Shown: piece by piece, positions 9,701 through 15,599 of the stretch | Position numbering within the stretch: position 1 is the first letter of the stretch | How the letters are laid out: each line of letters opens with the position of its first letter | NCBI GenBank assembly: GCA_002389995.1 | Contig: DGRR01000095.1 | Coordinates: 1-37,810, forward strand | DNA: 37,810 nucleotides | Reading direction: 5' to 3' | Origin: Ruminococcus sp. UBA4383 | GTDB lineage: Bacteria; Bacillota; Clostridia; Oscillospirales; Ruminococcaceae | The notes under the pieces: model-generated | Database searches by the model: none | Seen by the model: only the letters and a program-made list of their open reading frames with translations | Told to the model about the DNA's origin: nothing | Program-made: the position numbers and the translations under genes

Positions 9701-9975
9701 AAATCGTAATGTTCAACGTGATAATATCCGAATTTTTCTGCGGGAATGATTTTCTGTCCTGATATGTCATTATATTCCGCCCTGAGCATGGGCTGATTTT
9801 CAATAGTTTTATTTAAAACTTTTTCAAATCTGTCATGTTCAAAATCGTTTTCAAATTCATGATAGATATAAGTTGGAATACCGCCTGCTTCAAAGCCCTT
9901 GTCCCTGCCGACAAAATAGGCTTTCTGCAAATTTGTGAGAGGGAAAAAGTCTTTATTTTCGATTACCTTATGCAT
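3709..9975 (-). CDS. Bimodular NRPS: Cy-A-T-Cy-A-T, both A domains Cys-type
   Basis: A 2088-residue synthetase. Cy1 spans ~10-440 (PLTNLQKAYFVGR, GDFTSVRL, ISQTPQV), A1 ~460-960, T1 Ser ~994 (LGGDSV), Cy2 ~1070-1500 (LSELQESYFIGR), A2 ~1510-1990, T2 Ser ~2038 (MGGNSL). Aligning A1 by eye on the GrsA pocket gives D-L-Y-N-M-S-L-I-W-K, one change from the known Cys code DLYNLSLIWK; A2 gives D-M-Y-N-I-S-V-I-W-K, also nearest Cys. Both keep the A10 Lys. Cy1 carries Asn141 where the DxxxxD motif begins (N141-D146-S149) but keeps Thr361 and Asp392; Cy2 has intact D1186/D1191/S1194 but Gly1402 in place of the Thr, keeping Asp1430. No loading module precedes Cy1 and no TE follows T2. Start: ATG at 9975 behind AGAGGAGG, overlapping the thioesterase stop. 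Confidence 0.95.
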   Translation of the reverse strand: MHKVIENKDFFPLTNLQKAYFVGRDKGFEAGGIPTYIYHEFENDFEHDRFEKVLNKTIENQPMLRAEYNDISGQKIIPAEKFGYYHVEHYDFSALSDEEQEKRISEIREEITASLKNSEKMFVFRTASLNNGKTCIFSGCNLLVADAFSLVFILMRELKSGYENDTEDEISPLSFSDYVSMKEAEKNTEAYEADRNFWREKLSEISPAPDIPIKKEGLSEIPEGKRLKTYIEKEKWQSIRKISSKKRLTPTVTVMTAYSMTLGLWSNQESFCINMPVMDRPHNSRQNIDFSNVIGDFTSVRLIDIKNELKPELNFWEYAENVKSALKASSKHKLYDGTEIMKDIVRTQNMPEKALMPYVFTSMILGNSAYDAVGQFGKIRYSISQTPQVFIDCQVMEENDRLMIVWDYDRKLFDEDTIKFMFGKFTELLNSVDDCGTVSENFFELSERDRNILDDYNATEQEIPCVTAVEMIKENFEKYSNKIAVKDDSDSLTYGELDRLSDEAANILRENGVNDGDVVAVSSARNVWTIVNILAVLKCNCAFVNINEDYPENRKNYILEKSCAKIMIDGNKISRISPENCRKFEYSKNVDGDSLAYAIFTSGSTGTPKGVAVTHKGLCNTVLDINRRFEITEKDRILCVTSFCFDLSVYDIFGAFASGAEFYIARDSRDVDDLINIIDREKITFLNCVPAITNLIVSRCGIRENYQNFSMRLFMMSGDWIPVSLPNEIKKYFPESISVSLGGATEGSIWSIFHVIQESDSMLSSIPYGRPLSNQKMYILNEALHECPVNTTGEIYIGGESVAVGYLNDGEKTALAFINTEKFGKIYKTGDFGRISEKGIMEFLGRRDSQVKIHGHRIELSEIENVLIKYKDIKNAVADIKKSETGSVHLCVYYVSPENYSKEELSEYLGTFLTRYMIPEYYINIESIPLTSNGKVNRKALPSPDFKVSSAKISENGNYSDTENKLVDIWCSILGTDKDSVNINTGFFNLGGDSVNMIQTAGEIEKVFGVNIPFQKFLQHSTIKEIAALIDSEKSDSDSTEEESFSISPESKYEPFSLSELQESYFIGRSADGYKGLVTNGYVELECSYYDDEKFRRVLKKLIERHDMLRTVFHADSTQQILETAELPEITLADKTGLTDEELENYCIEVRKEMTLVRLDLEKAPLIKILVSLLENHRAIVHIYVDGLIIDGWSYQIFHLELEKLYSDENAELKPLKASYRDYVKYKEYQKTTKKYQKAKEYWLSRIPELPEAGTLPLLSDFKSLTSIEGGQIECGLDINDWHRLEEKSKIYGISPFTVIFTSFALTIARWNKNQKFMLNIPEFDRPQFHEDVNKIIGICSSFLLFTAENNPDATFFETVRKNHEQLWTLKENNSFSGMEVLREIYKGMRNYETALVPIVFGMMANVEIPENRVMTVKYQENHTTQIWIDINTILYNDRIEFNWNYIKGLMDGDMLRRMVEVQKEILHRAIYEKDFWEKPCKVSLPEYDRQITESINNTDKPFEYRPFSELIAESFEKYSDKIFISDENQSLTYGEFKKYVMGMAERLIDSGCKQGDYISVHTRKSIEQIIAVVAVEYIGAVYVPIEYNYTHQLTLNCMKNINSVYLITDSDINSPDIKVISAEAVKSEKYIPPVHTDENSLAAAINTSGSTGLPKTVKVTQKGLLNGIVFTNRELGINSSDTFIALENYAHDMSMYDIFGSMFAGAGIAVPVEEKAKDPEQWILLMEKYHVTLWNSVPAFIQMIIEHSQGNIPDCMKNLKYILSGGDYLNIKTAGILKKNIPNLRLINVGGPTETTIWNIGHEVTDKDIENELIPYGRPIDNTKYYILNDNMEICPVNVVGMMYCAGIGVSQGYINNPAENFRNFMVFPQTGELVYRTGDLGKYDENGNIIFMGRNDLQVEINGKRIELNGISKSIISHKDVQNCVSALTDDGNNIISYYIADRDISAEEFKNFLSDRLPYFAIPKFYVRIDEVPLTNNGKTDYKKLAEINICTDEEPKPDNVPRDETEKKLLDTYSEMLGIQADLHTDFFEMGGNSLMAVKMVSRIRSEFDIPISLTEMFSVLTISELYDLILKKLNEKENSPNEN

Positions 9976-10696
9976 AGTTTACCTCCTCTGAAATGCTTTC
10001 TTTAAGGTCATGGCACACGCTGTCAAAAACTTCATCATTGAGAGAATTTATGAAAAAATGCCCGTCATTGAAATTTCTTATTCTGAATTTTCTTCCAGCA
10101 TATTTTCTCCATTCGTTTACTTTTTTCTCGTCAAATTCATCGTTTATGCCGTTCATTACCGAAATATCGCAGTCAAAGCGGAACGGCTCATATTTATGGT
10201 TATAAGATGCAAGGGCGCAGTAATCGGATTTTATTACAGGCATAAAAAAGTCCAGTATTTCGGGGTGTTCAATGACAGTCTGCGGTACACCGCCGTAATC
10301 TATAATCATCTGTCTGAAACTGCTGTCGCTCATTTTATCCACGCAGACATCATAGTCACGGCATTCGGGGGTACAGTTTCCTGAAAAGAAAAGTCTCAGC
10401 GGGTCAGGCATATTTTTTTCCGCAAAGAGTCTTTTTGCGACTTCAAAGGTTATCCAGCAGCCCATACTGTGACCGTAGACGGCATATTTTCTGATGTTGT
10501 TCTTTTTTATTTCAGCGCAGATTCTCTCATACACATCATTGACGATAACATCAAAATCTGAGGAAAGCTTTTCCCTCATTCTTGACCCGTGACCTGCGAG
10601 TTCAATGGGAATGACATCAACAAATTCAGATTTTTTCTTCCATTTGTTGTAAATATTTGCAGAACCTCCTGCATAACTCAGACAAAACAAATACAA
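9968..10696 (-). CDS. Type II thioesterase, first gene of the NRPS operon
   Basis: A canonical editing thioesterase of about 242 residues with an N-terminal FCLSYAGGSA strand, nucleophile elbow YGHSMGCW (Ser), acidic residues in NGINDEFD and the His in NDGHFF. It would hydrolyse aberrant acyl groups from T domains of the NRPS encoded next. Start: the open frame runs up to 10822, but the operon promoter's -10 box is at 10818-10813, so that start would not be transcribed. A TTG at 10696-10694 lies eight bases from CGGAGG and gives a protein starting M-YLFCLSYAGG, the usual type II TE beginning. An ATG at 10717 is in frame but lacks an SD. The stop overlaps the NRPS start codon (ATGCATAA). Confidence 0.88.
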   Translation of the reverse strand: MYLFCLSYAGGSANIYNKWKKKSEFVDVIPIELAGHGSRMREKLSSDFDVIVNDVYERICAEIKKNNIRKYAVYGHSMGCWITFEVAKRLFAEKNMPDPLRLFFSGNCTPECRDYDVCVDKMSDSSFRQMIIDYGGVPQTVIEHPEILDFFMPVIKSDYCALASYNHKYEPFRFDCDISVMNGINDEFDEKKVNEWRKYAGRKFRIRNFNDGHFFINSLNDEVFDSVCHDLKESISEEVNYA

Positions 10697-10761
10697 TTTT
10701 CTTACCTCCGAAAGCATATAATTATCAGATAATAAGTAAGATGAGACTAACTTACAGGCAT

Positions 10762-10786
10762 AAAAAAAGATTTTTATACAAAAATC
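10762..10786 (-). promoter_or_regulatory. Hairpin plus T-run in the NRPS operon leader
   Basis: On the minus strand GATTTTT, loop GTAT and AAAAATC are followed by seven Ts. It lies 20-45 bases into the ~110-base untranslated leader. It has the shape of an intrinsic terminator or attenuator, but the stem is almost all A-T, so its strength is uncertain. Confidence 0.4.
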
Positions 10787-10812
10787 AGCCACACTTACAT
10801 ACTTCAAGGAAA

Positions 10813-10841
10813 AGTATATCATGTTTTATTTTTTTTGTCAA
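10813..10841 (-). promoter_or_regulatory. Sigma-A promoter of the NRPS operon
   Basis: On the minus strand, -35 TTGACA (10841-10836), a 17-bp spacer and -10 TATACT (10818-10813) are present. The start point would be near 10806, which rules out start codons upstream of that position for the first thioesterase. Confidence 0.85.
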
Positions 10842-10980
10842 TAGCCTTTTATTTTTCTGAATGCCTTTAATACACTTCTAAATAAACAGAATAAAAAATA
10901 CGATTTTTCAGAAATATTCACAAATAAAATGTATTTATGTTGTGCAATACTGACAAATATTGAAAAAATAAAAAATGCTG

Positions 10981-11009
10981 TTGACAATCAAAAAATTATC
11001 ATGTATAAT
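10981..11009 (+). promoter_or_regulatory. Sigma-A promoter of the divergent plus-strand biosynthetic operon
   Basis: Consensus TTGACA (10981-10986), 17-bp spacer and TATAAT (11004-11009). Transcription from about 11016 would leave a ~113-base leader before the ATG at 11129. I found no T-box or other known riboswitch signature in it. About 140 bp of AT-rich DNA separates its -35 from that of the NRPS operon, leaving room for shared control. Confidence 0.9.
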
Positions 11010-11128
11010 TGAAATGTAATATTGCGGAGAATGAAAAATCCGTTGACAGGGCTATTATGCTTTCATGGAGCGATAGCTTATTTATTTGTACAAGAGTTAG
11101 CTAAAACTAATCCAGAGAGGAGTTATTT

Positions 11129-12013
11129 ATGTCAGAAAATAAAAAATACATCGTTATCGGTTCAGGAAAACTCACTGTGCAGATTGCGGAATATCTGAAA
11201 TCCGAAAATCTTTCGCCTGTTGTCTTTGAAAAGCAGATTGCCGAAGCTTCTTCCGTCAGAAGAATGTGCGAGAAAAAGGAAATTCCCTACGAAGCTATGG
11301 ATTCAAAGAAAATGACGGAAAGACTTCTGAAAGAACTTTCGGAACACAGAATTTTTGTTTTCAGTTCGATAAATACCTATATATTTCCGAAAAAAGTAAT
11401 AGAACATGAGAATTTTCAGGGAATAAACTATCACAATGCCCTTCTTCCGTATCACAAGGGAATGAATGCCGAGGCGTGGTCAATATATGATATGGACAGC
11501 GTGACAGGCATAACATGGCACCGCATAAGACCTGCAATTGATGAGGGAGAAATTCTCATACAGAAAAAAATAAAACTTGACGAAAACATTACATCTCTGA
11601 AGCTTTTGAAAAAACAGTCAGATTTGGCTTATGAGGCATTTCTTGAAATTATCCCCAGCCTGCTTTCGGACGAAAAAATAAAATTTGTAAATCAGGCAAA
11701 CGTTGAAAACGCTTCAATGCACAAAATAAAAGATGTTCCGAATGACGGATATCTCAGCAAAAAATGGGATTTTCACAAAACTTTTGCCTTTCTCCGTGCT
11801 ATGGATTACGGAAAGCTGAATACTCTCCGCAAACCGCATATACGTTTCCGTTCAGATGTCTATGAATGGGACAAGTACAAAATCGAAAAAGGCACAGAGG
11901 CTGAACAGGATTCCGTTGAAATAAATGCAAATAACATAATTATTTCAAAAAAAGGTGTTGCTGACAGAATAATTCTTGTAAATTCTTATGTTCCCGAAAA
12001 ATCGGCTACATAA
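11129..12013 (+). CDS. Formyltransferase-fold enzyme (FMT-like)
   Basis: A 294-residue member of the formyltransferase family (formyl_trans_N plus a short C-terminal domain). The catalytic triad is visible: Asn100 and His102 in GINYHNALLPYHKG and Asp138 in AIDEGEIL, with the 36-residue His-to-Asp spacing of methionyl-tRNA formyltransferase. Family members move a formyl group from N10-formyltetrahydrofolate to an amine. It is not the housekeeping Fmt by context: it opens a biosynthetic operon with carrier proteins and an amino acid-loading enzyme. N-formylation of a carrier-bound or free amino acid or of the finished peptide is inferred; a hydroxymethyl or other one-carbon transfer is possible. 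GAGAGGAG precedes the ATG. A gap of 23 bases separates it from the next gene. Confidence 0.82.
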   Translation: MSENKKYIVIGSGKLTVQIAEYLKSENLSPVVFEKQIAEASSVRRMCEKKEIPYEAMDSKKMTERLLKELSEHRIFVFSSINTYIFPKKVIEHENFQGINYHNALLPYHKGMNAEAWSIYDMDSVTGITWHRIRPAIDEGEILIQKKIKLDENITSLKLLKKQSDLAYEAFLEIIPSLLSDEKIKFVNQANVENASMHKIKDVPNDGYLSKKWDFHKTFAFLRAMDYGKLNTLRKPHIRFRSDVYEWDKYKIEKGTEAEQDSVEINANNIIISKKGVADRIILVNSYVPEKSAT

Positions 12014-12036
12014 TATAATAAAAGGAGATTTTCACA

Positions 12037-13248
12037 ATGAAAGAGTATATTTACAGCCTTGCACAGCTTCCTGAAAGTGACAGAGTTTTCTTCACGGAAA
12101 TGCTCTCCTACATATCAGAAAATGTAAAGGATATCACACGCAGCGGTGATGAAGTCGTCATCTCTTATGAGGGTACTGACGAGGAAACTATCATCGGAAA
12201 AGTAAATGAACTTGAAAAGATGATACTTTCAAAGCTTAATAAAAAAGTTACGGAAGTAAAGGTTAAAACTCTCACTGACCATACAGACCGCAAAACATTC
12301 AACACAGAGGATATTTTCCAGCCCATGCTTGACAAGGGCATTGTGAGACAGCTTGGAAGCGGTGTATTTGCATACAGCGGAATTTTCCTGAAAGTTTTCC
12401 GTTATTTCTGCCGTAAAGTTGAGGATTCCGCAGAAAAACTTTTCCCCGAACTTGATAAAGTCAATTATGAAGTTCCCGTACTTATTCCCGTTGCGGACTA
12501 TGAGGAGGGAAAATATTTTGAGACATTCCCGCATCATATAATGTTCAAGACGACACTTAAAAATGATATATCAGTCATAGACAGATTTGCAAAGAACGGT
12601 ATCAGAGATGCTTCAATACTCGATGAAACAGTAGCACCTGAAAATGTTCTGAGAACTGCTGCCTGCGTGCCTGTATATCCCATGTTCAGGAATCAGGAAA
12701 TTTCCGATGAAAAGCCTGCCTGCGTAATGGTTTCGGGAAAATGTTTCAGAAATGAGGGAAATAATGTTTCCGAACTTGCAAGGCTCAATGAATTTTACAT
12801 GAAGGAATATGTATTTATCGGAACACCCGAACAGTCAAAGAAATATATAGAAAATGCATATGCATTATGGGATTTCTGGTGTGAAAAATTCAATTTAAAC
12901 TGCAAAATTGACACTGCAAACGATTCATTTTTCGCAAGCAATTACAAGAAGTTACAGCTTTTCCAGATGCTTGGCGATTCAAAACGTGAATTTAAGCTTC
13001 TTATCCCGTCAACAGGAAATTATATCTCATGCAGTTCCGCAAACTTCCACAGAACACATTTCACAAAGGTATATAATATCCGTACAAAACAGAACGGCGC
13101 ATTCTGTCACAGTTCATGCTTTGCTTTCGGAATTGAGCGTCTTACATATGCTTTCCTTGCACAGAACGGACTTGATGCCGAAAAGTGGAACGGTGAAATA
13201 AGAGAAGAAATTGAAAAGTATGTGAATCTGAAAGAAGGGTCTGTATGA
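12037..13248 (+). CDS. aaRS-like amino acid:[carrier protein] ligase
   Basis: A 403-residue class II aminoacyl-tRNA synthetase-like protein lacking a tRNA-binding coiled-coil arm. Motif 2 is CFRNEG (from Cys236), followed by NEFYMKEYVFIGTPE; motif 3 is CFAFGIERL (~361-369). Cys210, Glu257 and Cys361 match the zinc-ligand spacing of the SerRS-related ligases from Bradyrhizobium, which adenylate Gly or Ala and pass it to a small carrier protein instead of tRNA. About 80-100 N-terminal residues are additional to the catalytic core. Two free-standing carrier genes follow in the operon and are the likely acceptors. Which amino acid is used cannot be read from the sequence. AAGGAG precedes the ATG, and the stop overlaps the next start (ATGA). 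Confidence 0.88.
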   Translation: MKEYIYSLAQLPESDRVFFTEMLSYISENVKDITRSGDEVVISYEGTDEETIIGKVNELEKMILSKLNKKVTEVKVKTLTDHTDRKTFNTEDIFQPMLDKGIVRQLGSGVFAYSGIFLKVFRYFCRKVEDSAEKLFPELDKVNYEVPVLIPVADYEEGKYFETFPHHIMFKTTLKNDISVIDRFAKNGIRDASILDETVAPENVLRTAACVPVYPMFRNQEISDEKPACVMVSGKCFRNEGNNVSELARLNEFYMKEYVFIGTPEQSKKYIENAYALWDFWCEKFNLNCKIDTANDSFFASNYKKLQLFQMLGDSKREFKLLIPSTGNYISCSSANFHRTHFTKVYNIRTKQNGAFCHSSCFAFGIERLTYAFLAQNGLDAEKWNGEIREEIEKYVNLKEGSV

Positions 13249-14288
13249 GCGAAAATCTCCTTGAAAGCATAGCAGCCCGCAGATGTAAATGCTGTATCAT
13301 GCCCGAAGTAAAGGGAGAACTTGACCTTGACGAAAATGGTATATGCAGTCTCTGCCGTGAACATCTTGAAATAGTTTCCGCTGAAAAACCTGCTGTTAAT
13401 AATTTTGAAAACAAATCCTCCGAGGAGAAAAAGGAGATTTTTCTTAAAAAAATCAGGCGTTTCCGTTCAGAAAACGGGAAATATGACTGTCTTGTTGCGG
13501 TATCGGGAGGAAAGGACAGTATAATGACGCTTGCTGTCGCACACGACCTCGGACTCAAACCCCTTGCACTTTTTATTGACAACGGCTTTGCCCTTTCCGA
13601 AATGTATGACAATATAAGAAATGCCGTTGATTTAATGAATATCGACTGGATTACATTCCGCACAAACGAAATGAAAAGGATATTTAAAAAGCTCCTTGAA
13701 AGCAGAAAGAGAATATATTACTGCCGAGTGTGCCATATTCTGCTTGAAGATGTGATAAAGAGTTTCTGTATGCAGAACAATATAAAACTGATACTTGGCG
13801 GATACACAAAAGGACAGTCATATCTTAAACAGAATGCTCTCTCATGGATATTCAAAGAATCTGACAGAAATACCATTGAAGTTCTCGGCTCAGACCCTTC
13901 ATTTGCCGAATATATGGAACTTTTTTCAGACCCGATTATGTATGCCGCAAAATATCGCAAAGGTGTAACGCAGGTATCACCTTTCAAATATCTTGACTAT
14001 GATGAGGAAAAAATAATCAGGACGCTGAAAGAAAAATATAATTTCAGACTTCCCGAAAACAGCTGGCCCGCACATTCAACAAACTGCGCTTTCAATTATG
14101 TTTCGCAGTATCTTGCTGTAAAGGATTTCGGCTATTCACAGCATGAAACAGAATTCAGTGACCTTGTGCGTTCAGGTGAAATGTTAAGGGAGCAGGCTGA
14201 AATACTTATAAATACACCAATTACCGAAAAGAATCTTGTTGATGCCCTCGATGTTATGGGACTTGAAAAAGAGATTCTTTCCAGATAA
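13245..14288 (+). CDS. PP-loop ATPase (amidotransferase/thiotransferase-like) with Cys motifs
   Basis: A 347-residue adenine nucleotide alpha-hydrolase resembling the N-acetyl-sugar amidotransferase WbpG/PseA group. The N-terminus has two CxxC pairs (C14/C17, C34/C37) in the pattern C-x2-C-x-M-P...G-x-C-x2-C. The PP-loop SGGKDS lies at 87-92. A third CxxC (C160/C163) sits where TtcA-like proteins place cluster-binding cysteines. Relatives adenylate a carbonyl and replace the oxygen with nitrogen or sulfur. No sugar or LPS gene is nearby; a carrier-protein setting suggests amidation, thioamidation or amidine formation on a carrier-bound intermediate, which is inference. I see no glutaminase (HisH-like) partner, so the nitrogen or sulfur source is open. 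The start overlaps the ligase stop. Confidence 0.8.
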   Translation: MSENLLESIAARRCKCCIMPEVKGELDLDENGICSLCREHLEIVSAEKPAVNNFENKSSEEKKEIFLKKIRRFRSENGKYDCLVAVSGGKDSIMTLAVAHDLGLKPLALFIDNGFALSEMYDNIRNAVDLMNIDWITFRTNEMKRIFKKLLESRKRIYYCRVCHILLEDVIKSFCMQNNIKLILGGYTKGQSYLKQNALSWIFKESDRNTIEVLGSDPSFAEYMELFSDPIMYAAKYRKGVTQVSPFKYLDYDEEKIIRTLKEKYNFRLPENSWPAHSTNCAFNYVSQYLAVKDFGYSQHETEFSDLVRSGEMLREQAEILINTPITEKNLVDALDVMGLEKEILSR

Positions 14289-14304
14289 GAAAGGAGATAT
14301 TCTC

Positions 14305-14541
14305 ATGAATGAGAAAATAAAGGAAATTTTAAAGGACTATGTAGACGAACTTGCCGACACAGAAATTACAGATGATATGGAACTTATCTCAGGGGGATTC
14401 ATTGATTCCTTTGATGTAATAAATCTTATTGCTGAATTTGAATCAGCCTTTGATGTGACTGTACCGCTTGATTCACTTGCAATAGAGAGATTTGAAACTG
14501 TTGCTGATATAGCACAGGTTATCAGAGAATTACAGGAATGA
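14305..14541 (+). CDS. Free-standing acyl/peptidyl carrier protein 1
   Basis: A 78-residue four-helix carrier protein. The phosphopantetheine attachment motif is GGFIDSFDVI, with Ser at residue 35. The start is the ATG at 14305 behind AAGGAGAT; the longer open frame overlapping the previous gene is not supported. It lies directly after the amino acid-loading ligase and PP-loop ATPase genes and directly before the KASIII-like gene, so it is the best candidate to carry the aminoacyl group. The Sfp-type transferase at 20874 would activate it. It differs from a fatty-acid ACP in context and in its DSF motif (the DSL type is usual). Its stop runs into the SD of the next gene. Confidence 0.92.
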   Translation: MNEKIKEILKDYVDELADTEITDDMELISGGFIDSFDVINLIAEFESAFDVTVPLDSLAIERFETVADIAQVIRELQE

Positions 14542-14552
14542 GAGGAATAAAA

Positions 14553-15587
14553 ATGAAAAAAGCCAAAGTTTTGAGTGTGGGCAGATATATGCCCGAAAGA
14601 ATTGTTACTTCCGCAGAAGTCGAGGAAATGGCACATTTCTCAAAGTTCGGCGTAAAGTCGGGACTTTGCAAGATGCTTACAGGCTGCGAGACAAGACATT
14701 ATGCCGCAAAAGGTGAATACTGCTCGGATATTGCCGCAAAAGCAGGACTTGATGCCATGAAAAAGGCAGGTGTTGAACCGTCTGAAATAGATGCGCTTCT
14801 TTTCTGTTCAGTAACTCATGATTTCGTTGAACCTGCAACGGCAAATGTTGTTGCGGATAAACTTGATATCAGAAATGCATTTGTATTTGATATAAAAAAT
14901 GCCTGCAACGCTTTTCTCAGCGGTGTGGACGTTGCGGACAGTCTTATAAAAACAGGAAAGGCTGAAACTGTCCTTGTAGTATCGGGAGAAGTTTTCTCAC
15001 AGTGGATAAAATACGATTATGACAACAAGGAGGAACTTGTTACGCTTGCCCCTGTAACACTTTCTCTCGGTGACGGCGGCGGAGCATTTCTCCTGCGTGC
15101 CTCGGACAAACAGGACAGAGGCATAAACCAGACTTATTTCAAGACATATTCCGATTCATGGAATCACAATGTAACATGGGGCGGAGGAGTTATCTATCCC
15201 CGTGACCCCGAAAAAATGTATGTTCCCGGAACTACAAAGGGTATTGTTGACAAGCAGAAAGAAATCTATCAGACTATATACCCCAAGATAAAGGATATTT
15301 TCGGCATGACATTCGCAGATGCAGACTGCATAATTCCGACACAGGTTGCAAAATGGCTCATAAACAGCATGGCAGGAACTTTTGCACAGGAATCAGGTTT
15401 TGATGCATCTGAATTTCTCAAAAAGGTTGTTTCCGTTGTTGATAAATACGGGAATGTGGGTGCAAGCAATGTCCCGATAGCGGCTTATGAGGCAATTCAG
15501 AACGGCATGGTGAAAGAGGGTTCAAAAACTTTCTGCATAAGCGTAGGTGTGGGCATAAGCGAAGGCATTATGTCGGTCACATTTTAA
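14553..15587 (+). CDS. KASIII-like condensing/acyltransferase enzyme, His replaced by Thr
   Basis: About 344 residues of thiolase/KASIII fold. The acyl-binding Cys lies in DIKNACNAF, and the Asn motif KYGNVGASN is present. The usual VPHQAN catalytic-His motif reads IPTQVAK, with Thr encoded at 15339-15341. KASIII enzymes join an acyl unit to a carrier-bound malonyl group, needing Cys, His and Asn; loss of His argues against normal decarboxylative condensation and for acyl transfer or an unusual C-C bond formation. It is not the housekeeping fabH by context. Start: the ATG at 14553, six bases after AGAGGA, beats the ATG at 14538 that overlaps the carrier gene. Its substrates are probably the two carrier proteins flanking it. 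Confidence 0.85.
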   Translation: MKKAKVLSVGRYMPERIVTSAEVEEMAHFSKFGVKSGLCKMLTGCETRHYAAKGEYCSDIAAKAGLDAMKKAGVEPSEIDALLFCSVTHDFVEPATANVVADKLDIRNAFVFDIKNACNAFLSGVDVADSLIKTGKAETVLVVSGEVFSQWIKYDYDNKEELVTLAPVTLSLGDGGGAFLLRASDKQDRGINQTYFKTYSDSWNHNVTWGGGVIYPRDPEKMYVPGTTKGIVDKQKEIYQTIYPKIKDIFGMTFADADCIIPTQVAKWLINSMAGTFAQESGFDASEFLKKVVSVVDKYGNVGASNVPIAAYEAIQNGMVKEGSKTFCISVGVGISEGIMSVTF

Positions 15588-15599
15588 ACGAGGTATCAG

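Noticed and set aside
546..9975. A known gut dipeptide-aldehyde/pyrazinone NRPS cluster
   Set aside because: Those assembly lines use ordinary condensation domains. Here both are Cy-type with Cys pockets and a separate oxidase, so only the reductive release is shared.
546..10696. A yersiniabactin/pyochelin-type siderophore cluster
   Set aside because: Domain order is suggestive, but no salicylate or DHB synthase, thiazoline reductase or siderophore receptor gene is seen; release is reductive. Metal binding remains possible but unsupported.
10721..10733. ATTATC-A-GATAAT palindrome in the NRPS leader as a Fur box
   Set aside because: The half-sites face outward, opposite to GATAAT-N-ATTATC, it lies well downstream of the promoter in the leader, and no siderophore uptake genes are present.
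11016..11128. T-box or other riboswitch in the plus-operon leader (prompted by the aaRS-like gene)
   Set aside because: No GGGTGG-type T-box core, specifier stem or terminator could be found in the 113 bases.
12037..13248. A second seryl-tRNA synthetase
   Set aside because: No N-terminal tRNA-binding coiled-coil arm, and the motif 2 and zinc-ligand pattern match carrier-protein ligases.
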